Of a stretch of DNA of 64,000 nucleotides, positions 1 to 7,961 are shown in pieces. A program made the translations under genes and the position numbers. The notes below the pieces were generated by a model that ran no database searches, was not told where the DNA came from, and saw nothing but the letters and a program-made list of their open reading frames with translations. The stretch lies in assembly GCF_014287355.1 (NCBI RefSeq), contig NZ_JACOPE010000001.1, forward strand, positions 496,001 to 560,000, in the 5' to 3' direction. The number at the start of each line of letters is the position of its first letter. Position 1 is the first letter of the stretch. Origin of the DNA: Ruminococcus hominis (GTDB lineage Bacteria; Bacillota; Clostridia; Lachnospirales; Lachnospiraceae).

Positions 1-74
1 TTGCTTTAATTGGAACAAAAGGAAAATGGTACGATCATAAGGTGAGCGTATCCAATCCGGTAAAAGCAGAATAG
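1..74 (+). CDS. C-terminal end of an unidentified protein (partial)
   Basis: The window opens inside a reading frame that runs from base 3 to a TAG stop at 72-74 and gives the C-terminal tail ALIGTKGKWYDHKV then SVSNPVKAE. It is followed directly by a strong terminator, which supports it as the true end of a gene. Too little is present to name the family. Confidence 0.55.
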   Translation, partial: ALIGTKGKWYDHKVSVSNPVKAE

Positions 75-81
75 TAAATAC

Positions 82-128
82 AAAGAAGATATTCGATTTA
101 GGAAAATGAATCGAATATCTTCTTTTTT
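82..128 (+). terminator. Rho-independent terminator
   Basis: A perfect 17-bp inverted repeat (82-98 pairing with 109-125) around a 10-nt loop runs into a T tract. It closes the gene that enters from the left edge. Confidence 0.9.
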
Positions 129-214
129 GGTTGCATAACATAGGATAAAAAAGTAAAATATTTATAGATATGTAATAACGAACATGATGAGAATGTCAAT
201 ATAAAGGAGAGGAT

Positions 215-991
215 ATGAAAGATATCTATATTATTTTAATTCCGTTTCTAGGGACTTCGCTTGGCGCAGCATGTGTATTTTTTATGAAAAATTCGCTGAG
301 TGATTCTGTAGAGCGGTCGTTGACTGGATTTGCCGCAGGAGTAATGATAGCAGCATCCGTATGGAGTCTGTTAATTCCGGCAATCGAGCAGTCAGAAAAT
401 ATGGGGAAATGGTCGTTTATTCCGGCAGTGATAGGATTCTGGGCCGGGGTACTTTTTTTGTTGTTACTAGATCGTGCAATTCCGCATTTGCATCGGAATA
501 GCGAGAAAGCAGAAGGACCAAAGAGTAAATTACAGAGGACAACGATGATGGTGCTGGCAGTCACGCTTCACAATATTCCGGAAGGCATGGCAGTCGGAGT
601 GGTTTATGCGGGATATTTATCTGGAAATGAAAAGATTACAGCGGCAGGTGCACTTGCTTTATCTATTGGAATTGCAATACAGAACTTCCCGGAGGGGGCA
701 ATTATTTCATTGCCGCTTAGAGCAGAAGGCATGAAGAAAACAAAAGCATTTGTGGCTGGTGTATTGTCTGGAATTGTAGAACCGATAGGAGCAGTATTGA
801 CAGTTTTAGCAGCAGGATTGATCATTCCGTCAATGCCATATCTTTTAAGCTTTGCGGCAGGCGCAATGATCTATGTGGTGGTTGAAGAGTTAATTCCGGA
901 GATGTCTCAAGGCGAACATTCCAATATAGGGACAGTATTTTTCGCAGTGGGATTTACTGTTATGATGATGTTGGATGTGGCACTTGGATAG
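215..991 (+). CDS. ZIP family divalent metal transporter
   Basis: A 258-residue polytopic membrane protein of the ZIP (ZupT/GufA-like) family, which moves zinc and related divalent metals into the cytoplasm. Visible hallmarks are the paired metal-binding motifs HNIPEGMAVGV (about residue 120) and NFPEGAIISLPL (about residue 158) in two adjacent hydrophobic helices, and about eight membrane segments in total. The length is normal for prokaryotic ZIPs. The ATG is preceded by AAAGGAGAGG at a good distance. It stands alone between a terminator and a structured repeat. Metal specificity cannot be read from the sequence. Confidence 0.88.
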   Translation: MKDIYIILIPFLGTSLGAACVFFMKNSLSDSVERSLTGFAAGVMIAASVWSLLIPAIEQSENMGKWSFIPAVIGFWAGVLFLLLLDRAIPHLHRNSEKAEGPKSKLQRTTMMVLAVTLHNIPEGMAVGVVYAGYLSGNEKITAAGALALSIGIAIQNFPEGAIISLPLRAEGMKKTKAFVAGVLSGIVEPIGAVLTVLAAGLIIPSMPYLLSFAAGAMIYVVVEELIPEMSQGEHSNIGTVFFAVGFTVMMMLDVALG

Positions 992-1004
992 TAAAAGTAC
1001 ATAG

Positions 1005-1104
1005 GAAAACGCTTTGTGAGGATGTGTAGTGATTTTAATGAGAATATGTCAGCTTATGCTGACCTTAAATCACGCACCAGGTCTCATGTGCGTTTGACTT
1101 GAAG
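1005..1104 (+). repeat. Structured repeat, copy A (module 2 only)
   Basis: About 100 bp that can fold into one long hairpin: GTCAGC/GCTGAC at the tip, a middle arm AGTGATTTT against AAATCAC, and an outer arm starting AACGCTTTG. It matches the second half of copy C at 24874-24966, including the closing ACTTGAAG. Differences in the arms tend to keep pairing. It lies directly before the start of the GGDEF/EAL gene at 1122, so it would be in the 5' leader. Confidence 0.75.
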
Positions 1105-1121
1105 AAGGGGGAAAGAAGGGT

Positions 1122-3410
1122 ATGTTCATAGTGAGAGGAATCAATATCCTGGGATGTGTGTTGCTGGGAATCTGTGCAGACAGGGCAAGACGAAAGAATG
1201 GAGAATTGGCGAAAAGTGTGTGGGTATATGAGATGGCTGCATGTGCATGTGCGATTCTATCTACAATGTATATATATACTTCGAACCCTCAGGTGGCGAC
1301 AGTACTCAAGAGTCTTCTTATGGCAGGAGTAGACTGGCTTTTATTATTGTTGATGGCTTTTACGCAGCGCTATACAGAGCAGTTTAAAGAAGTCAGATTT
1401 ATAAGAAATGCAATGATAGTCTATGCGAGTCTGGATACATTGTTTGCTTTGGCTAATATATGGTCAAAACAGATATTTTATGTGGAGATTACAGCAGATG
1501 CTCAAAAGCAGATATATTACGGAAGCTGGCAATATGTTCGGATGATGCATAGCATATATGCGGTGGGGATTATTGCGATAATGCTTTTGACATATTGCAT
1601 CGTTATTCTTAAAACATCGCGTTTTTATCGGATACGTTATACAATGATTGGACTGGCATTTTTATTAGATGGGATCGCATCTATATTTGCAGTACGGATA
1701 AGGGGAGAATATAATCTGTCATTTGTATTTTTTAGTATAACATCCGTTTTTATTTATTATTTTAGTTTGTGCTATGTGCCAAATGAATTACTGCAGAAAA
1801 CATTTGCATTATTAATACAGGAATCCAATAGCGGGATAATCTGTTTTGATAATCTCGGCAGATGCATATACTGTAATGATGTAGTAAAAGAGCTTTGTCA
1901 AATAGGAGAAGATCTGGGTACTATAGAAAGACAATACAGGAAATGGTATACGGGAAATAAAGAAGATTTTGTGCAATCTTCGATTATATACCACACAGCG
2001 TATGGAGGAAAAACGGGAAAAGACAGAAAATTTGAAATCGTGGTCACACAGCTCCACGATGAGAAAGATGTTGTGGTCGGAGTTTGTTTTACATTTTATG
2101 ACAGGACAAAAGAACAGGAAAAGCTGGAGTATGAACAATATCGTGCAACACATGACGGTTTAACAGGAATGTTAAATAAAGAACAGTTTTATGAAGAAAC
2201 ATATCAATTACTGCATAAATATTCAGATGAAAGCTTTTATATATTATACACGAATATTGAATCTTTTAAGTTTGTAAATGATATTTTCGGAATTGCAAAA
2301 GGAGATGAGATTCTCTGTAGACAGGCAGCGTCTATGGAAAGTTACGGAACAGAAAAGGTGTTGTGCGCCAGAATACAAGGTGATCATTTTGCAATGTGCA
2401 TTCCGGAATCCGAATTCTCGACAGAGCGTATCAGTGATGCAATTCAGAAAATAGAAGAGGAATTTACAAGCAATGTTTTTCATTTGCGTATATATGCAGG
2501 GGTATATGAAGTCGGAGACATAGAAGAGCCGATAAGCATTATGTGCGATAAGGCGAATATAGCCGGTGGGACAATTAAAAACAATTATCAAAAAAGAATT
2601 GCATTTTATAATACAGTACAACTTATACAGTCTCTGAAGGAAAAATCAATCATAGGAGAATTTGAATGTGCATTAAATAAAGAAGAATTTGCGATGTTCT
2701 TGCAGCCACAGGTAGATGTAAAAGGTCAGATTCAGGGAGCAGAAGCACTTGTACGTTGGATTCATCCTGAAAAAGGTGTTGTTGCTCCGGGCAGATTTAT
2801 GGACACATTGGAAAAGACTGGATTAGTATATAAATTAGACAAGTATATGTGGGAAAAAGCTGCACAAAAATTAAAAGAGTGGAAGCAAAAAGAAATACCA
2901 TATTATATTTCTGTAAACATTTCTACAAAAGACTTTTTCTTCCTGGATATTTACGAAACATTTGTTCAACTGATAGAACAGTATGAGATAGAGCCGGAAA
3001 GGCTAAAATTAGAGATTACAGAGACAACGCTGATGTCAGATTTTAAAGAAAACATGAAAATATTGGGAAAGCTTCAAGCGTATGGCTTCCAAATTGAAAT
3101 TGATGATTTTGGAAGTGGATATTCATCCTTGAATATGTTGAGAAACATCAAGGCAAATGTCTTGAAAATTGACCGTGATTTTTTGGTAGCGACAGAAAAT
3201 GAAGTGCGAGATCAGGATATTCTACAAAGCATCATTGTACTTGCGGAGAAAATCGGCATGAGTGTGATTGTGGAAGGGGTAGAAACAAAGAAGCAGTTAG
3301 AAATGTTGATAGGTATGGGATGTAGGCTGTTTCAGGGATATTATTTTTCTAAGCCACTTAGCGTTGAGAAGTTCGAGGAATTCTTGAATTCAAATCAACA
3401 TGAATTTTAG
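1122..3410 (+). CDS. Membrane GGDEF-EAL protein, likely c-di-GMP phosphodiesterase
   Basis: A 762-residue signalling protein. Residues 1-220 hold about six to seven hydrophobic segments, 225-330 look like a PAS-type sensor, 340-500 a GGDEF fold and 515-755 an EAL domain. The GGDEF signature is degenerate (RIQGDHFAM), so cyclase activity is unlikely. The EAL domain keeps its catalytic set: EALVRW, the Asn in SVNIS, EITETTLM, DDFGSGYSSL, KIDRDF, VEGVET and QGYYFSKP. The expected role is hydrolysis of cyclic-di-GMP, perhaps tuned by GTP bound to the dead GGDEF domain. It is the first of three c-di-GMP turnover genes in this stretch. Confidence 0.9.
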   Translation: MFIVRGINILGCVLLGICADRARRKNGELAKSVWVYEMAACACAILSTMYIYTSNPQVATVLKSLLMAGVDWLLLLLMAFTQRYTEQFKEVRFIRNAMIVYASLDTLFALANIWSKQIFYVEITADAQKQIYYGSWQYVRMMHSIYAVGIIAIMLLTYCIVILKTSRFYRIRYTMIGLAFLLDGIASIFAVRIRGEYNLSFVFFSITSVFIYYFSLCYVPNELLQKTFALLIQESNSGIICFDNLGRCIYCNDVVKELCQIGEDLGTIERQYRKWYTGNKEDFVQSSIIYHTAYGGKTGKDRKFEIVVTQLHDEKDVVVGVCFTFYDRTKEQEKLEYEQYRATHDGLTGMLNKEQFYEETYQLLHKYSDESFYILYTNIESFKFVNDIFGIAKGDEILCRQAASMESYGTEKVLCARIQGDHFAMCIPESEFSTERISDAIQKIEEEFTSNVFHLRIYAGVYEVGDIEEPISIMCDKANIAGGTIKNNYQKRIAFYNTVQLIQSLKEKSIIGEFECALNKEEFAMFLQPQVDVKGQIQGAEALVRWIHPEKGVVAPGRFMDTLEKTGLVYKLDKYMWEKAAQKLKEWKQKEIPYYISVNISTKDFFFLDIYETFVQLIEQYEIEPERLKLEITETTLMSDFKENMKILGKLQAYGFQIEIDDFGSGYSSLNMLRNIKANVLKIDRDFLVATENEVRDQDILQSIIVLAEKIGMSVIVEGVETKKQLEMLIGMGCRLFQGYYFSKPLSVEKFEEFLNSNQHEF

Positions 3411-3504
3411 ATTATGACGATGGAAGAAATAAAAATACATATTATAGACAAGAGTATACATTTATCTTATAATGTATGAGGTTTACACACTAAAGGGGAA
3501 AAAG

Positions 3505-5496
3505 ATGAAATCAGATGTGGTTATGACAAGACAACAGGCAGACGAATGGATTGCACATTTAGAAAATATATTTCCAGTGGTTCGTCTACTCGATGCGGAA
3601 GATATTAAAAAGAGAATAGATGGGGTGGAAACAGATACACCTGTTACATGCCAGTGCTATTCATTCTGGAACAGGAAAGAAGAATGCAGCAATTGTATAT
3701 CAATCAAAGCTTTGCAAGAGAAAAGTCAACATACAAAGCTGGAATATCTCGGCTCGCAGATATTTTATGTGATTGCAAGATATGTAGAGATTGATGGAAA
3801 AGCATATGTAGTAGAAATGTTATCCTGTCTGGAAGATGAAACAGTGTTGGATTCTAAAGGGAAAAGTCTTTTGATCAGTAAGTTGACTCAATATAATGAA
3901 GAGTTATATCAGGATGCACTGACAGGAGTATATAATCGTCGCTATTATGAAGCTTATGTGAAAAAAATGAACGGACGCATGGGCATTGCAATGATGGATT
4001 TGGATGACTTTAAATTATATAATGATACTTTGGGACATAATGCGGGAGATATGGTTTTAAAAACCGTAGCCAGAGAAATTCAGGCATGCATCCGGAAAAC
4101 CGATATATTGATCCGATTTGGAGGAGATGAATTTTTACTTTTACTTCCGGATATTGATGAGACAGTATTTGCAAAAAAATTAAGACAGATACAAAAGAGA
4201 ATCTATGATGCAGAAGTACCGGAATACTCCTGGTTACATATTTCTGCAAGTATTGGTGGTGCATTGAAAGGCGAAGAGCCGATTGAAGAAACAGTTGCAA
4301 GAGCAGATCAGTTGATGTATCAGGCAAAAAAGAAAAAGAATATGATCGTGACTGATACAGATAAAACGAAAAATCTGGAAACAACAAGTAAACAACGCGT
4401 TTTAATTGTAGATGATTCAGAGATAAACAGAGAGATGCTTGCGGAAATGTTAAAAGATGATTTTGATATTATGGAAGCAGCCAGTGGTGAAGAATGCGTT
4501 GAAATATTGCAGAAGCAAGGGGCAGAAATTTCAATTATCTTATTAGATATCATTATGTCAGGAATGGATGGCTTTGATGTTTTGGAATATATGAATGAAA
4601 ACCAATGGATCAAAGACATACCGGTTATAGTTATTTCACAGGATAATTCCATTGCAAGTGTGACGAAAGCATATCGGATGGGGGCATCTGAGTATATCGG
4701 CAGACCATTTGATGCACAGGTTATCTATCAGAGAGTTTGCAATGTGATCAAGCTATATGCAAAGCAGAGAAGATTGATCGCACTTGTGACAGAACAGATT
4801 TACGAGAAAGAAAAAAATGAACGAGTACTGGTAGATTTGTTGAGTCAGATCGTGGAACTTCGTAATGGCGAAAATGGAGCACATATCCGTCACATGCATA
4901 TTTTAACAGAGATGCTGTTGGAACAATTGGTTCAAAAGACAGACCGCTATAAGCTGAACTGGTCGGATCAACTTGTTATTAAAACAGCGTCTGCGTTACA
5001 TGATATTGGGAAAATCGGAATCAGTGAAAAGATTTTAAATAAAAAAGAGTCGCTGACAGAGCGTGAGAAAGAACTGGTACAGGCACATACCATGCTCGGA
5101 GCATCGATGCTTAAAAATCTGGATTCACATAAAGAGGATGACCTGGTAACAACAGCTTACGAAATATGCAGATGGCATCATGAACGATATGATGGAAAAG
5201 GCTACCCGGATGGGCTTAAAGGGGATGAAATTCCGATTTCAGCGCAGATTGTTTCATTGGCAGATGCTTATGATAAATTGACTCGGGACCGTGTGAATAA
5301 GAAAGGTATTTCGCACAAGGAAGCAATGCATATTCTATTGCATGAGAGAGCTGAGGAATTTAATCCGATTCTGTTAGAATGTCTTGAGGAAATCCAGGAA
5401 AACATCAGTAGAGTTATGCAGGATGGGGGCAGAGATTTAGAAGTATTCAACGAGGGCTCTGCTTATAAAAAAATGATAGAAGAGGCTGAGGAATAG
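3505..5496 (+). CDS. GGDEF-REC-HD-GYP three-domain c-di-GMP enzyme
   Basis: A 663-residue soluble protein. An N-terminal sensor-like part carries a cysteine cluster (C49, C51, C61, C64). It is followed by a GGDEF domain with intact RFGGDEF, a receiver domain with VDDSEINREM and phospho-acceptor Asp in ILLDIIMSGMDG, and a C-terminal HD-GYP domain with LHDIGKIGI and HHERYDGKGYPDGLKG. It therefore carries both a synthase and a phosphodiesterase. The ATG at 3505 is preferred because AAAGGGG lies 5-6 nt upstream; an in-frame ATG at 3472 has no ribosome site. No histidine kinase lies next to it. Whether both enzymes work at once or are switched by the receiver cannot be told. Confidence 0.9.
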   Translation: MKSDVVMTRQQADEWIAHLENIFPVVRLLDAEDIKKRIDGVETDTPVTCQCYSFWNRKEECSNCISIKALQEKSQHTKLEYLGSQIFYVIARYVEIDGKAYVVEMLSCLEDETVLDSKGKSLLISKLTQYNEELYQDALTGVYNRRYYEAYVKKMNGRMGIAMMDLDDFKLYNDTLGHNAGDMVLKTVAREIQACIRKTDILIRFGGDEFLLLLPDIDETVFAKKLRQIQKRIYDAEVPEYSWLHISASIGGALKGEEPIEETVARADQLMYQAKKKKNMIVTDTDKTKNLETTSKQRVLIVDDSEINREMLAEMLKDDFDIMEAASGEECVEILQKQGAEISIILLDIIMSGMDGFDVLEYMNENQWIKDIPVIVISQDNSIASVTKAYRMGASEYIGRPFDAQVIYQRVCNVIKLYAKQRRLIALVTEQIYEKEKNERVLVDLLSQIVELRNGENGAHIRHMHILTEMLLEQLVQKTDRYKLNWSDQLVIKTASALHDIGKIGISEKILNKKESLTEREKELVQAHTMLGASMLKNLDSHKEDDLVTTAYEICRWHHERYDGKGYPDGLKGDEIPISAQIVSLADAYDKLTRDRVNKKGISHKEAMHILLHERAEEFNPILLECLEEIQENISRVMQDGGRDLEVFNEGSAYKKMIEEAEE

Positions 5497-5503
5497 AACA
5501 GCT

Positions 5504-6298
5504 ATGATGACAGAACTTGAAAAATATTATAATAAGTTTAACGAAGAAAAACGTCTGACAAGCAGACATGGACAGGTGGAGTTTATTACTTCTATGAAAT
5601 ATATTCATAAATATTTGCCTGTGGATAAGTCTGCAAAAATCCTGGATGTGGGTGCGGGAACCGGAAGATATAGCGTTCAACTCGCCGAAGAAGGATACGA
5701 TGTGACAGCAGTAGAACTCGTGAAATACAATCTGGGAATTTTGAAAAAGAAAAACAGTGCTGTAAAAGCATATCAGGGAAATGCAATGAAGCTTTCCCGT
5801 TTTCAGGACAAAGAGTTTGATCTGATTCTTATATTTGGACCAATGTATCATTTGTACTCAAAGGAAGATAAGGTGAAAGCTCTTACTGAAGCGAAACGTG
5901 TGTTAAAAGATGAAGGTGTGATTCTGGTGGCATACTGTATGAATGAGTATAGTGTTTTGACTTATGGGTTTAAACAGAATCACATTTTGGAATGTATGGA
6001 AAATGGTAAGATAGATGAAAAATTCAGAGTGCAGCCGGAAGAGGCCGACCTGTATGATTATGTGAGACTGGAAGATATCGACTCATATAATGATGCGGCA
6101 GGAATGGAACGTATACAGATCATTTCTGCAGATGGTCCGTCGGATTATATGCGACCGGTATTAAATGCGATGGATGAAAAAACATTTCAGACATTTATAG
6201 AATATCATTTGTCTACTTGCGAGCGCTTGGAACTGGTGGGGGCCGGTTCACATACAGTAGACATTATAAGGAAAAGGGATAATAAAAAACATGAATGA
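5504..6298 (+). CDS. Class I SAM-dependent methyltransferase
   Basis: A 264-residue protein with the Rossmann SAM-binding motif ILDVGAGTGRYSVQLAEEG near residue 46 and a downstream acidic residue at the end of strand 2 (TAVEL). It continues with FDLILIFGPMYHLYS, which fits the Methyltransf_11/25 group of small-molecule or protein methyltransferases. The substrate is unknown. It starts 8 bp after the GGDEF-REC-HD-GYP gene and overlaps the next gene by 8 bp, so the three are probably one transcript. An ATG at 5507 would serve equally well. Confidence 0.8.
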   Translation: MMTELEKYYNKFNEEKRLTSRHGQVEFITSMKYIHKYLPVDKSAKILDVGAGTGRYSVQLAEEGYDVTAVELVKYNLGILKKKNSAVKAYQGNAMKLSRFQDKEFDLILIFGPMYHLYSKEDKVKALTEAKRVLKDEGVILVAYCMNEYSVLTYGFKQNHILECMENGKIDEKFRVQPEEADLYDYVRLEDIDSYNDAAGMERIQIISADGPSDYMRPVLNAMDEKTFQTFIEYHLSTCERLELVGAGSHTVDIIRKRDNKKHE

Positions 6299-7937
6299 TT
6301 TAAAACCAAAGTTGTTTGAGGTATTAAAAGATTATAATAAAGAACAATTGATGAAGGATATCATTTCCGGAATCATTGTTGCGATTATTGCATTACCACT
6401 TTCAATTGCTCTTGCAATTGCTTCCGGGGTAGGACCTGAGCAAGGTCTTTATACTGCAATCATTGCAGGCTTCTTTATTTCATTTTTCGGCGGAAGCCGT
6501 GTGCAGATTGGAGGACCAACGGCAGCGTTTGTCGTAATTATATATGGGATTGTTGCCCAGTATGGAACAGACGGGCTGGTTGTAGCGACGATTTTAGCCG
6601 GAATTATTCTGGTAATCATGGGATTGTGTAGATTTGGTTCCTTGATCAAATATATTCCATATACAATAACGACAGGGTTTACCTGTGGTATCGCAGTGAC
6701 TTTATTTGTCGGACAGTTGAAAGATTTCTTCGGTCTTGAGATGGGAGCAGTTCCATCCGAGTTTGTGCAAAAAATCATTGCGTATGCAAATCATATTTCA
6801 ACAATTAATGCAGTTGCCTTGGGAATTGGTGCACTTGCTGTTGTAATCATGCTTGTGTGGCCGAAGGTGACAGATAAAATTCCCGGTTCTTTAGTTGCTA
6901 TTATTATAACAACAGCAATCGTATATTTTGCTAATCTTCCGGTCAATACGATAGGAAGTGTTTATGGAGAATTAAATTCTTCATTCCCGGCATTTCATAT
7001 GCCATCCGTGTCTTTTGAGCTGGTACAGGAGATGCTTTCACCAGCATTTACAATTGCAATTCTGGCTGGAATCGAATCGCTTCTGTCAGCAGTTGTTTCA
7101 GATGGTATGATAGGAGATAATCATAAGTCGAATGCAGAACTTATCGGACAAGGACTTGGAAATATTTTCTCAGGACTTTTTGGCGGAATTCCTGCTACAG
7201 GTGCAATTGCCAGAACAGCGGCAAATGTAAGAAATGGGGGACGTACTCCGATTGCCGGAATTGTACATTGTATCACACTGGCAATTATTTTACTTCTTCT
7301 AATGCCGCTTGCAGCATTGATTCCAATGACAACGCTTGCAGCAGTACTTCTTGTTGTAGCGGCAAATATGGCAGACTGGAATTCATTTTTCAGACTGTGC
7401 AAAACAGCACCGAAGAGTGATGTGATTGTATTGGTTGCAACATTCTTCCTGACAGTATTCTTTGATCTGGTAGTTGCAATTGAAGTCGGTGTCGTGCTTG
7501 CATCCTTGTTATTTATGAAACGTATGGCAGAAACAGCAGATATTAAAACATGGAAATACGTTGATGAGCCGGATATCACACCAGGTGAAGCTGAAAAACT
7601 AAGAGATATCCCTCGAAGTATTCGTGTGTTTGAGATTTCAGGACCATTGTTCTTTGCAGCAGCAGACCAGATATTAGGTATTAACAGTGATCACAGAACA
7701 AAGGTGATCGTAATTCGAATGAGAAGCGTACCTGCTATCGATGCAAGTGCGATGAAAACGTTGAGAGAACTTGTAGAACGGGCTGAGAAAAAACATATTA
7801 CAATTATATTCTCGCATGTAAATGAACAGCCGATGGCAGTTATGGAGAAAGATCATTTTGTAGAAGATGTTGGAAAAGATAATTTCCGCACAAATATCGT
7901 TGAAGCATTGGATTATGCAGAGTCTCTTGTAAAATAG
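6291..7937 (+). CDS. SulP family anion transporter with STAS domain
   Basis: A 548-residue member of the SLC26/SulP family. The first ~410 residues hold about 12-14 hydrophobic helices, including the family-typical ALPLSIALAIASG and GGSRVQIGGPTAAFVV stretches near the N terminus and FGGIPATGAIARTAANVR in the second half. The last ~110 residues form a cytoplasmic STAS domain (RVFEISGPLFFAAA ... VPAIDASAMKTL). Relatives carry sulfate, bicarbonate, dicarboxylates or other anions, and the substrate here is not evident. The start overlaps the methyltransferase end (ATGAATGA), a sign of translational coupling. Confidence 0.9.
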   Translation: MNDLKPKLFEVLKDYNKEQLMKDIISGIIVAIIALPLSIALAIASGVGPEQGLYTAIIAGFFISFFGGSRVQIGGPTAAFVVIIYGIVAQYGTDGLVVATILAGIILVIMGLCRFGSLIKYIPYTITTGFTCGIAVTLFVGQLKDFFGLEMGAVPSEFVQKIIAYANHISTINAVALGIGALAVVIMLVWPKVTDKIPGSLVAIIITTAIVYFANLPVNTIGSVYGELNSSFPAFHMPSVSFELVQEMLSPAFTIAILAGIESLLSAVVSDGMIGDNHKSNAELIGQGLGNIFSGLFGGIPATGAIARTAANVRNGGRTPIAGIVHCITLAIILLLLMPLAALIPMTTLAAVLLVVAANMADWNSFFRLCKTAPKSDVIVLVATFFLTVFFDLVVAIEVGVVLASLLFMKRMAETADIKTWKYVDEPDITPGEAEKLRDIPRSIRVFEISGPLFFAAADQILGINSDHRTKVIVIRMRSVPAIDASAMKTLRELVERAEKKHITIIFSHVNEQPMAVMEKDHFVEDVGKDNFRTNIVEALDYAESLVK

Positions 7938-7961
7938 TATGAAGAAGGAATAAGGTATAGA

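Noticed and set aside
1005..1121. Cyclic-di-GMP riboswitch before the GGDEF/EAL gene
   Set aside because: The structure there is a repeat shared with copy C before a LysR gene; the GEMM core bases are not present.
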